Source: Candidatus Eiseniibacteriota bacterium (GTDB taxonomy: Bacteria > Joyebacterota > Joyebacteria > Joyebacterales > Joyebacteraceae). Taken from it: 7,400 nucleotides of DNA. The translations under genes were made by a program, and so were the position numbers. Under the pieces are notes generated by a model that was not told the origin of the DNA, ran no database searches, and saw only the letters and a program-made list of their open reading frames with translations. Below are positions 1 to 6,358 of the stretch, piece by piece; the stretch's first letter is position 1, and every line of letters begins with the position of its first letter. The stretch lies in the NCBI GenBank assembly GCA_030610515.1, contig JAUWRQ010000043.1, positions 1 through 7,400 of the forward strand, in the 5' to 3' direction.

Positions 1-284
1 AGGTTGAAGGTCTGGAAGACGAAACCTATCTCGGAGCTTCTGATCTCGGCAAGTTCGTCGTCGTCCAGTTCCGAGATCTCCCGGTCCTTGAGCTTGTAGG
101 ACCCGCCCGTCGGCGTGTCCAGGCACCCGATGATGTTCATGAGCGTCGACTTCCCGGATCCGGAAGGTCCCATGATCGCCAGGTACTCACTCCCGGACAC
201 GGACAGGCTTATCCCGCGAACCGCCGGGACCTCCTGTGTGCCCACCGTGTAGGTCTTGGAGATGTCCTGAAGGTCTATGAGCAC
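1..284 (-). CDS. ABC transporter ATP-binding protein, MacB/LolD type (partial, N-terminal 94 residues)
   Basis: This is the ATPase that would power an efflux or lipoprotein-type ABC transporter at the cytoplasmic face of the inner membrane; only its N-terminus lies in the window. The protein begins MLIDLQDISKTYTVG. A Walker A motif, GPSGSGKST, sits at about residues 39-47 and is followed by LMNIIGCLDTPTGG, typical of the MacB/LolD/FtsE branch. The Q-loop glutamine is in GFVFQTFN at about residue 91. The signature motif and Walker B lie beyond the left edge. I chose the GTG start at 284 because GGAGGG (293-298 on this strand) lies 8 bases upstream, inside the end of the adaptor gene, whose stop is only 4 bases away. 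The two genes are therefore probably translationally coupled. The permease is expected just outside the window. Family is certain; the substrate cannot be told. Confidence 0.93.
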   Translation of the reverse strand, partial: MLIDLQDISKTYTVGTQEVPAVRGISLSVSGSEYLAIMGPSGSGKSTLMNIIGCLDTPTGGSYKLKDREISELDDDELAEIRSSEIGFVFQTFN

Positions 285-288
285 GAGG

Positions 289-1527
289 CTAGCCCTCCGT
301 CTCGTCCGAAGAGCCGCTCTCTTCCTCCACCTTGAGATCCTGCTCGTTCTTGAGAGTTCGAAGGACCTTGTACGGACCGGAGACTATCCTCTGGTCGTCC
401 TCGAGGTCGCCCTCCACCTCGATCGACAGCTCGTCGGCGATGCCGGTCACGACGGGGACGAACAGCGCCTGGTCGTCCTCGGTTACGACGAAGACGCCTT
501 CGATCTCGTCTTCTTCGTCGCGCTCGCTCCGGCGCTTCCTCTTCTCCTGCTCGCCGTTCTCATCCTCGTCCTTCTTCTCGAGCTCGGACGGAGTCCGGGA
601 GACAACGGACTGGATGGGGACGTTGAGCGCGTCCTCGTGGGTCGCGGTCAGGATGTCGACGGTCGCGGTCATTCCAGGCTTGAGACCCGGGTGAGCCTTG
701 TCGACGAGGACCGTCACGAGGAAGTTGGTGACCTCCTGCTCCGTGCCCGCCATGCTGGCGAGCCCGGAGTTCCCAACCTCGGTCACCGTTCCCGCGAGGA
801 GCGTGTCGGCGAGTGCCTCGACGTCGACCTCAGCGCTCTGTCCGATCGCGACGTCGATGATATCAGTCTCGTCCACTTCGACCTCGACCTCCATGTGCGA
901 GAGGTCGGAGATCGTCATGATCACGGTTCCCGGTTGGTTCATGGTGCCCGTGACCACGTTCTCGCCTTCCTCAACGTTGAGCCTCGTCACAACGCCGTCG
1001 ATCGGCGAGTGGAAGACCGTCTTCTCGAGCTGGTCCTCCGCGGCCCGGAGAGAGGCGCGCGCCTCCTCCACGGCGTGGGCGTAAGTCGACTCACGCACGA
1101 CGAGATCGCTGTACTCTCTCTCGGAGATCAGGCTCTTCGCGAACTGCTCGTCGGCGTCCTTGAGGTCACGAGCTGCGGTCGTGAGCTCCGCGCGAGCGCG
1201 CTCGAGGCGCGCGCCGGCCTGCTCGACCAGGGAGCGGTACCACACGTCCTCCAGCCGGAGAAGCAGCTGGCCCCCCTCGACCCGGTCACCCTCGTCGACC
1301 CTGAGCTCGACGATTCGCCCCATGAGGCTTGAACTGATCTGAACCTTCGTCTCGGCCCGAACCCGACCCGGACCCGAGATCTTAGCCACGATCGTCCCCC
1401 GCTCCACGCGGTCGACCGTGACCTCTGTCCTGTCCTTGCGCTCGATTCCCTGACTCACGATGAGCGAGACCACGACGATCACGGCCACGCCGAGCAGGAT
1501 CAGGGTGTTCCTCCGCTTCTTGACCAT
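289..1527 (-). CDS. Periplasmic adaptor (membrane fusion) protein, HlyD/MacA family
   Basis: This 412-residue protein should link an inner-membrane ABC transporter to an outer-membrane TolC-type channel. A single N-terminal membrane anchor (about residues 7-26) follows the positive start MVKKRR. Then come a first lipoyl half-motif (about 58-92, with GRIVELRVDEGDRVEGGQLL), a short coiled-coil hairpin (about 95-170), the second lipoyl half (about 171-195, FHSPIDGVVTRLNVEEGE), a beta-barrel region (about 210-310, with HPGLKPGMTATV) and a membrane-proximal domain. Length and order match MacA-like adaptors. Oddly, residues about 314-343 are a very highly charged Glu/Asp/Lys/Arg stretch interrupting the last domain, and the C-terminal tail is acidic. 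The gene lies 35 bases after the TolC-like gene and 4 bases before the ATPase start, consistent with a MacAB-TolC-like tripartite pump. The ATG at 1527 is preceded by a run of seven G, a weak ribosome site. Confidence 0.94.
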   Translation of the reverse strand: MVKKRRNTLILLGVAVIVVVSLIVSQGIERKDRTEVTVDRVERGTIVAKISGPGRVRAETKVQISSSLMGRIVELRVDEGDRVEGGQLLLRLEDVWYRSLVEQAGARLERARAELTTAARDLKDADEQFAKSLISEREYSDLVVRESTYAHAVEEARASLRAAEDQLEKTVFHSPIDGVVTRLNVEEGENVVTGTMNQPGTVIMTISDLSHMEVEVEVDETDIIDVAIGQSAEVDVEALADTLLAGTVTEVGNSGLASMAGTEQEVTNFLVTVLVDKAHPGLKPGMTATVDILTATHEDALNVPIQSVVSRTPSELEKKDEDENGEQEKRKRRSERDEEDEIEGVFVVTEDDQALFVPVVTGIADELSIEVEGDLEDDQRIVSGPYKVLRTLKNEQDLKVEEESGSSDETEG

Positions 1528-1562
1528 TTAAGCCTATACCCCCCCGGATGTGCCGTCAGGCG

Positions 1563-2731
1563 CTAGAGGCCGAGCGCCAGGGCGAGACCGGCCTTCGCGA
1601 TCTCGTAGTCGTAGCGCGCTTTGACCAAGTCGGCTCTGGCGCGCGAGTACGCCACGCGGGCGTCGATCAACTCGAGCATGCTCGCGGCCCGAAGCCTGAA
1701 CCTCTCCTCCGAGACCCTGAGATCCTCCTCGGCCTGCGCGACGGCCTTCTCCGCGACCCGCACGCTCTCGCGCTGCTCGCCTTGGTCCCCAGCCCATTGA
1801 AGATGGGCACGGAGAGCGTCAGGTCCATCGAACGCGTGTGGTTGTCGCCAAGGTCCTCCCCGAGTTCCCCGAGAGAGTCCTCCGAACGCGAGTACGACAG
1901 CGAGAAGCCAAGGTCCGGCCACCTGCCGGCTTTGGCCGCAAGGAGCGACCGCCGGGCCGCCACGACCGACAGCTCCGCGGCCTGGACGTCGGGGCGCCTC
2001 GAGATGGCCTCGTCGACGTCGTACGAGTCGATCTCGACCTCCCGCTCCTCCGCGGGCGGGTCGACCACCTCCACCGCAGTTGCCACGTCGATCCCCAGCG
2101 TGTAGCAGAGACCCGCGCGCGCAGTCTCGGCCGACCTATCGGCGGAGATCAGCGCGAGCTCGGCCTGCCCCACCTGGACCTGGGCCTTCAGGAGGTCGGA
2201 TCGCGAAGCCGAGCCCAGCTCGAAGAGGCTGTCGGTCTTGCGAAGCTGTTCCTGGGCCAGCTCGAGAGCCTCGGCCTGAACGTCACGAAGCGCCTCCGCC
2301 TTGAGCAGCCCGTAGTATCCTTCCTTGGTGCTGAAGATGACCGCGCGTCGAGTGGCCTCGAGAGAGTGGCGCACGGCCTCCCTCCCATGCCGCGCGGCCG
2401 AGATGTCGGCGAACGTGGAGCCGTCGAAGATCGTCTGCGACAGGCTCACTCTGCCGGACGCGCCTCCGCTCGAAAACTCGCCGCCGTCAATCATCATCAT
2501 ATCGCGGCTCCTGGTGATGCTTCCGGAGATTCGGGGGAGCGCACCCGACCAGCCCAAGAGCACGTCCGCGTTGGCCCCCGTGAGGCTCTCCGTCGCCTTT
2601 GCCAGAGAGACGTTGCTCGTGAGCGCCAGCTCAACGCATTCGTCCAGACTGTAGACGCGGGCCTGTGAGGGCGCCGCCGAAACGGCGGCGAGAGCCACCG
2701 CCAAGAGGAAGATTCCCGGTTTGCGGAACAC
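1563..2731 (-). pseudogene. TolC-family outer-membrane efflux protein, disrupted by frameshift and internal deletion
   Basis: This gene should encode the outer-membrane channel of the neighbouring tripartite pump. I chose the GTG start at 2731: GGGAGG (2740-2745 on this strand) lies 8 bases upstream, and the product starts with a clean signal peptide (MFRKPGIFLLAVALAAV, cleavage after PSQA at about residue 24). Repeat 1 contains VSLSQTIFDG (about 95-104); repeat 2 contains LTLSVPIFNGLGTK (about 304-317), both OEP-family hallmarks. After codon 317 (base 1781) the frame becomes meaningless. The family sequence resumes in another frame from about base 1778 with ESVRVAEKAVAQAEEDLRV and ends normally (LALALGL, TAG at 1563). 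Aligning repeat 2 to repeat 1 shows about 35 residues missing at the same point. The two parts total about 388 residues, against roughly 420-480 usual. Either the channel is inactive or the assembly lost about 100-115 bases. Confidence 0.88.
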
Positions 2732-2732
2732 T

Positions 2733-3512
2733 CTACATACCTCCCGGTCCGAACATCCCAAGGACCGTCATGAGCAGCCAGATCACGGCCGCAGCGGTGA
2801 ACGCCTTGCCCTTCGACACCCTGTACGCGACAGCCATTCCGATCCCGAGCACGATGATCCACCAGATCATGAAGACGTCGAAGCCTGTAAACAGGACGCG
2901 GTAGAGCTTGTCGGAGGGCTCGAGGTTACGGAAGAAGATGGCCGCCCCGGTCTCGACGTACATCGTCTCCTTCATCTTCATGAAGGGGAGTTTGATGAGG
3001 GTGCCCAGCGCGCTCACGAGCATGCTGTACGCGGCGATCGCTCGGGCGTGGCGGAACGTGCCCGTCCCGCCGAGCATCTTCATCAAGAGGTGCGCGATTC
3101 CCGCGATCAGGAAGACCATGATCGCGGCCTGAATCACACCGCCCACGATCGAAAACGGGAGGATGAAGGCCGCGCTCTGCTGAATCGCCTGCTGCACTTG
3201 CTCCTCGGTTCCTCCACGCTCGGCTATGGCGGCCCTGATCGCCTCCTCCTGCTGAGGTCCCGCCACGTAAGGCATGACGACGATGACCACCATCAGGAGA
3301 CTCACGACGGCCAGGATGATCAGCGGGACCCACCAGAGCGTCCTGTCCTTCGTCTTGGCAGGGTCCTTCGAATGCGGCATGTGCGTCCGCGCCGCGATCG
3401 CCTCGAACGCGCCCCTGGGATCCACGAAAACGCCTCCGAGCCAGGAGCCGACGCCCCCGCCCGAACCCGTCTCGGGGCCTGTCTGCTCCACGCTTTCGTT
3501 CCGGTCCGACAT
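2733..3512 (-). CDS. YIP1-family multi-pass membrane protein
   Basis: The 259-residue protein has a hydrophilic, Gly/Ser-rich N-terminus (MSDRNESVEQTGPETGSGGG), then a short segment GSWLGGVFVDPRGAFEAIA typical of YIP1 (Yip1-domain) proteins, in which a [FL]-x-x-P-x-x-[AT]-F pattern precedes the helices. About five membrane segments follow, near residues 60-85, 115-147, 156-176, 206-231 and 237-255. A loop at about 86-112 is rich in Glu and Gln. Bacterial members have no firmly established biochemical role. Here the gene leads the efflux block and overlaps its control: its last codons carry the Shine-Dalgarno of the TolC-like gene, so co-translation is likely. The ATG at 3512 was chosen over an upstream in-frame one at 3563 because AGGGAGG (3520-3526 on this strand) sits 7 bases before it and the extra 17 residues lie across hairpin DNA. 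An accessory role in the pump is inference only. Confidence 0.85.
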   Translation of the reverse strand: MSDRNESVEQTGPETGSGGGVGSWLGGVFVDPRGAFEAIAARTHMPHSKDPAKTKDRTLWWVPLIILAVVSLLMVVIVVMPYVAGPQQEEAIRAAIAERGGTEEQVQQAIQQSAAFILPFSIVGGVIQAAIMVFLIAGIAHLLMKMLGGTGTFRHARAIAAYSMLVSALGTLIKLPFMKMKETMYVETGAAIFFRNLEPSDKLYRVLFTGFDVFMIWWIIVLGIGMAVAYRVSKGKAFTAAAVIWLLMTVLGMFGPGGM

Positions 3513-3535
3513 GTCGCTACCTCCCTGTTTGGGCC

Positions 3536-3552
3536 GTGTCGCGGGCCGACAC
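3536..3552 (-). repeat. Short inverted repeat in the YIP1 leader
   Basis: GTGTCG (3536-3541) and CGACAC (3547-3552) form a perfect 6-bp stem around a 5-base loop. It lies directly between the larger 12-bp hairpin and the Shine-Dalgarno of the YIP1 gene. The two form a tandem pair of stem-loops in the same leader. Its function is unknown; it could help set translation of the YIP1 gene or be incidental in GC-rich DNA. Confidence 0.4.
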
Positions 3553-3560
3553 CCACAAGG

Positions 3561-3594
3561 CAAAGGGCAGCGTCAAGGCCCGCGCTGCCCTTTG
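3561..3594 (-). terminator. Strong 12-bp hairpin between tonB and the YIP1 gene (possible terminator or attenuator)
   Basis: CAAAGGGCAGCG at 3561-3572 is perfectly complementary in reverse to CGCTGCCCTTTG at 3583-3594, with a 10-base loop. The hairpin starts about 90 bases after the tonB stop. In the minus-strand transcript the second arm ends in CCCUUUG and is followed by CCUUGUGG rather than a run of U. It is therefore a poor classical intrinsic terminator and may instead be an attenuator, a partial terminator or an RNA-stability element between the two blocks. Confidence 0.5.
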
Positions 3595-3685
3595 TGACAC
3601 AATTCCATGCGTTTGTGTTGAGGCGTTTCTATTCCCGCGGAAACCCACACTCGGCTTCGCGGGCCGCACCCCACGTCCTCACAGA

Positions 3686-4321
3686 TCACGAACCGGTCAG
3701 AGTGAACCTGATCGGTATGACGATCCGCACGGGAACCGGCACGTCGCGCTGCTTGCCCGGTGTGAACTTCCACTGCATGACCGCGTCGATCGCCGCCTGA
3801 TTCAGCCCCTGGACGCCCTGCAGCACCCTGGCCTCCACCACGTCCCCGAACTCGTTGACGCCGATCTGCACCATCACGACACCCTCGAGTTCCGACTGCC
3901 TCGCCATCTCCGGGTACTTGGGCGCCACCTGCAGGATCACGCGCGGCGCCTCGTCGAACACGGAGAAGAACTGGGCCCTGGCGGGCGCGGGAGGCAGCTC
4001 GGGCGGAGCGTCGACGTCGAACACCGTCGACTCGATCGTCTCCTCGGTGCTCACGTCGTCGCTCGGAGCGATGTCGACAGGAACCTGAGGCTTTGCCTCC
4101 TCCTTGGGCGGGGGCGGAACCTTGATCTGATCGGGGATATCGATCGCCGCGATCTCTCTCTTCTCCCGGAGCTGATAGGGCTTCACCGTGATCTCCGGGA
4201 TGAAGAGGAACGCGAGAATGTGCACCGCGGCCGCCATCAGGAGCGCGTTCCGGAACATCCGCGGGTAGTCGTTCTTTAGCTGCTGCTCCGCGGTCATGTG
4301 TACCGTAAGGTAAGGACTCAT
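3686..4321 (-). CDS. tonB: TonB-family energy transducer
   Basis: This 211-residue protein would carry energy from the ExbB/ExbD motor across the periplasm to TonB-dependent outer-membrane receptors. Residues 1-24 are cytoplasmic. One membrane anchor lies at about 25-41 (ALLMAAAVHILAFLF) and contains His34, comparable to the essential His in the TonB anchor. A Pro/Glu-rich periplasmic linker follows (about 64-118, with KVPPPPKEEAKPQVP and PPELPPAPA). The C-terminal TonB domain is at about 127-208, with the conserved PKYPEMARQSELEGVV and the terminal AIDAVMQWKFTPGK and VPVRIVIPI. Overall it resembles the short TonB proteins of non-enteric bacteria. It is the last gene of the Ton block, 52 bases after the second exbD. 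The ATG at 4321 has AGAGG 8 bases upstream; another in-frame ATG at residue 9 is less well placed. The receptors it serves are not in the window. Confidence 0.95.
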   Translation of the reverse strand: MSPYLTVHMTAEQQLKNDYPRMFRNALLMAAAVHILAFLFIPEITVKPYQLREKREIAAIDIPDQIKVPPPPKEEAKPQVPVDIAPSDDVSTEETIESTVFDVDAPPELPPAPARAQFFSVFDEAPRVILQVAPKYPEMARQSELEGVVMVQIGVNEFGDVVEARVLQGVQGLNQAAIDAVMQWKFTPGKQRDVPVPVRIVIPIRFTLTGS

Positions 4322-4373
4322 TGAACCTACCTCTTGTTGCCCCGCCGTCGCCGGCTTGAGCCATGGCGTTGCG

Positions 4374-4781
4374 CTATTCGCCCTCGGGCATCGTCGTGAA
4401 CGAGATCCTCAGGGCATTTGCCAGCTTCAGCCGTTCCATCGACTCATTCACGACCTCATACCGGGCCGCATCGTCCGTGTTGAACGAGATGATGAGTGCC
4501 GGATTCTCGCGCATCTTCGCCGTGATCATCGGCTCGATGTCGTCAATGCCGACGACCAGGTCGTCTATCAGGACCGTACCCGCCCGGTCGATCCACACGT
4601 GCGCGATCATCTCCCTGGGTATCTTCTCACCGGCCTCGGACCGGGGAAGCGTGATCGCCAGGCCCTGTTCCAGCTTGAAGATCGTCGTCACCATGAAGAA
4701 GACGATCAGCAGAAACGCGATGTCTGCCATCGACGAGGTTGGGATCCTGGCGCCGGCTCCGGCTGTCCTTCTCAGCTGCAA
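4374..4781 (-). CDS. exbD: ExbD/TolR-family biopolymer transport protein (second copy)
   Basis: This 135-residue protein is a stator-type partner of ExbB in the proton-driven Ton motor. It has a short basic cytoplasmic start, one membrane helix (about 18-36, MADIAFLLIVFFMVTTIF) containing the proton-carrying Asp at residue 20, and a periplasmic ExbD domain ending in ISFTTMPEGE. Length is normal for ExbD. The start codon is TTG at 4781: GGAGGA (4789-4794 on this strand) is 7 bases upstream and no ATG precedes the membrane helix in frame. It begins 20 bases after the first exbD ends. The two copies differ clearly in their periplasmic parts, so this is an old paralogue pair rather than a recent duplication. 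Two ExbDs beside one ExbB and one TonB is a known arrangement outside the enterics; the division of labour is not visible from sequence. Confidence 0.93.
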   Translation of the reverse strand: MQLRRTAGAGARIPTSSMADIAFLLIVFFMVTTIFKLEQGLAITLPRSEAGEKIPREMIAHVWIDRAGTVLIDDLVVGIDDIEPMITAKMRENPALIISFNTDDAARYEVVNESMERLKLANALRISFTTMPEGE

Positions 4782-4801
4782 TTCAAGTTCCTCCGTCCCG
4801 A

Positions 4802-5248
4802 CTACTCGACGTCGAGCATCTTCAGTGAGATCCTTCGATCCCGGCTCACACCGGCCTCCTGAAGCTCGTTGTAGCTCAGCATGACTTCGTCCAGAACATC
4901 GATCATCCGCCCGTACGGCGCGTCGGGGTGGGACTCGACGGAGATGATGAGCTTCTCGTTCTCCGTGAGCGTCTCCTTCACCCGCCCCCTGAGCGCCTCG
5001 AGCGGCGTCGGAGTTTCTTCCGTTCCGATGAAATAGAGGCCCGTCCGCGCCGTCACTATCTGCATGACGTTGGAGCGGGCAACTTCCTTCACCTCACCGG
5101 CCTTGCTCGGAAGTATGAGCGTCAGACCGATCTCCGGAAACGTCGTGCTGACGATGAAGAACACGAGCAGCAGGAAGGCCACATCAGACATCGCCGACTC
5201 GCCGACCATGTCGGCGCTTATCTTCGATCTCTTCGAGAACCTGGCCAT
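4802..5248 (-). CDS. exbD: ExbD/TolR-family biopolymer transport protein (first copy)
   Basis: This 148-residue inner-membrane protein pairs with ExbB to turn the proton gradient into motion of TonB. The basic cytoplasmic segment MARFSKRSKISADMVGESAM is followed by a membrane helix at about 20-36 (SDVAFLLLVFFIVSTTF). The conserved proton-binding Asp is residue 22. The periplasmic domain follows (with LTLILPSKAGEV, then IISVESHPDAPYGRMIDVLD, typical of ExbD/TolR) and ends in ISLKMLDVE. The ATG at 5248 has an AAGG-containing site 7 bases upstream. It lies 74 bases after exbB and 20 bases before the second exbD, which fits a single transcript. TolR is the main alternative name; the adjacent tonB favours ExbD. 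Confidence 0.94.
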   Translation of the reverse strand: MARFSKRSKISADMVGESAMSDVAFLLLVFFIVSTTFPEIGLTLILPSKAGEVKEVARSNVMQIVTARTGLYFIGTEETPTPLEALRGRVKETLTENEKLIISVESHPDAPYGRMIDVLDEVMLSYNELQEAGVSRDRRISLKMLDVE

Positions 5249-5322
5249 TCCTTCGCCTTCCCCGGGACGGGCGGCTTGTCCACCCGCGCCCGCTTATATG
5301 GACCGCTGCTTCGTGCGGTGTG

Positions 5323-6162
5323 CTACTGATCTTCCATCGTGGTCAGCACGTCGACCAGCTCGGCCGCGCTGTCCTCCATCTCCACCACGAATCTGTCGAT
5401 GCGCTGCACGAAGAGGTTGTGCGCAACCTGAGTCGGGACAGCGATCATGAGACCCGTCATCGTGGTGATGAGCGCCTCGGAGATGCCGCTCGCGACAAGC
5501 TTGGCGCTGACCTGCTCGGCCTGCGCGATGGCCTCGAATGCCCCGACCATACCCGACACCGTACCGAGGAAGCCGACGAGCGGTGCGACGTTCGCGACGG
5601 TCGCCAGGATGATGAGCCCCCGCTCGAGGAACGACATCTCGATGATGCCCGCCGTCTCGATGGCCTTCTCGACGGCCTCGGTGCCCCTCTTGGCCTTGGT
5701 GAGTCCTGCGTGAAGGATCTGCGGAATCGGCCCGCTCGTCTGCGCGCAGACGTCGAGCGCCTCATCGAACTTGCCCTTCTTGAGGGCTCCCACGACCTTC
5801 TCCATCAGGCTGCGGACATCCGCCTTGGCCTTCTGGAGGGTAATCGCGCGCTCGATGATGACGGCAACTCCTATGATCGAGAGCACCAAGAGAGCCCACA
5901 TGAAGTTGCCGCCCTTATTGAAGAACTCGACGAGCCCGCTCTGGCCGAAGCCTCCGGACGGGGGCTCGGGCTCCACCGGCTCTTCTTCCATGACCGCTGC
6001 GAGCGTGTCGACGGCGGTGGTGTCGACGAGCGCCGTGTCGACCATGGCGGTCTCGGGCATCGCGGGCTCGGTCTCCTCGATCTGACCCATGAGGGGACTC
6101 ACGGCGCCGGCAACAAGAAGCGCTGCGAGCGCAATCGGAACTGCAAAAAGGACTCGTCTCAT
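5323..6162 (-). CDS. exbB: ExbB/TolQ/MotA-family proton channel protein with N-terminal signal-like extension
   Basis: This 279-residue inner-membrane protein forms the pentameric channel scaffold of the Ton motor. The first about 26 residues (MRRVLFAVPIALAALLVAGA, then VSPLMGQ) look like a cleavable signal peptide. An acidic, low-complexity region follows (about 27-70, rich in Glu, Pro, Val, Asp and Thr), with VDT repeated near 41-53. The ExbB core then has helix 1 at about 86-106 (FMWALLVLSIIGVAVIIERA), a cytoplasmic domain, and helices 2 and 3 at about 183-207 and 229-250. These carry the family hallmarks APLVGFLGTVSGMVGAF and EALITTMTGLMIAVP. The ATG at 6162 was chosen because it begins the signal-like segment and has GGGAGGAG about 10 bases upstream. 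A GTG at 6243 would add 27 unlikely residues. First gene of the block, behind a minus-strand promoter near 6415-6443. Confidence 0.95.
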   Translation of the reverse strand: MRRVLFAVPIALAALLVAGAVSPLMGQIEETEPAMPETAMVDTALVDTTAVDTLAAVMEEEPVEPEPPSGGFGQSGLVEFFNKGGNFMWALLVLSIIGVAVIIERAITLQKAKADVRSLMEKVVGALKKGKFDEALDVCAQTSGPIPQILHAGLTKAKRGTEAVEKAIETAGIIEMSFLERGLIILATVANVAPLVGFLGTVSGMVGAFEAIAQAEQVSAKLVASGISEALITTMTGLMIAVPTQVAHNLFVQRIDRFVVEMEDSAAELVDVLTTMEDQ

Positions 6163-6358
6163 TACTCTGGTTCTCCTCCCGTGACAACGTCCGGGCGCGA
6201 ATCCGACACCGGACGCGCCGCCTACCGCTACCTCAGGATACACACTCGTACCTTAAGGACGAAAAGGTTCGCTCTCGCCTACCTCCTGCGTTCGCTCTTC
6301 ACAGTGAGCAGTTATCGGGGGGGATGAAACTCCGAAGCGTGCCCCGGATGCCGCGCCC

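Larger units (their letters stand above)
3513..3685 (-). other. Gap between tonB and the efflux block, carrying hairpins and no convincing promoter
   Basis: This 173-base stretch separates the Ton block from the YIP1-efflux block. It holds no credible gene. Two perfect inverted repeats lie in it (annotated separately), and a weaker one near the tonB end pairs CCCGCG (3634-3639) with CGCGGG (3658-3663) around an 18-base loop. I looked for a minus-strand sigma-70 promoter. The only -35-like hexamer, TTGACG, lies across the loop and stem of the large hairpin, and the bases 17 further on (GGTGTC) are a poor -10. Whether the second block has its own promoter or reads through from exbB is therefore open. 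Confidence 0.6.

Noticed and set aside
277..1332. 351-codon plus-strand open frame opposite the adaptor gene
   Set aside because: Its translation is rich in Leu, Arg, Asp and Val with no recognisable domain, while the minus strand gives a full HlyD/MacA protein. It is an antisense shadow typical of high-GC genes.
2732..2761. ATG start at 2761 for the TolC-like gene
   Set aside because: It would add ten residues before the signal peptide and overlap the YIP1 gene. The GTG at 2731 has an ideal Shine-Dalgarno and begins a clean signal peptide.
3561..3594. Strong intrinsic terminator after tonB
   Set aside because: The stem is perfect but no U-run follows it in the minus-strand transcript, so it is reported only as a possible terminator or attenuator.
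2721..3800. 359-codon plus-strand open frame across the YIP1 gene, the gap and the end of tonB
   Set aside because: It crosses three annotated units on the other strand, including two hairpins, and its translation is a His/Arg/Asp-rich shadow without any family signal.
6163..6243. GTG start at 6243 for exbB
   Set aside because: The 27 extra residues are not family-like and would precede a good signal peptide; the ATG at 6162 has a purine-rich ribosome site.
5320..6327. 335-codon plus-strand open frame opposite exbB
   Set aside because: The translation is a charged antisense shadow; exbB on the minus strand has clear family motifs over the same bases.
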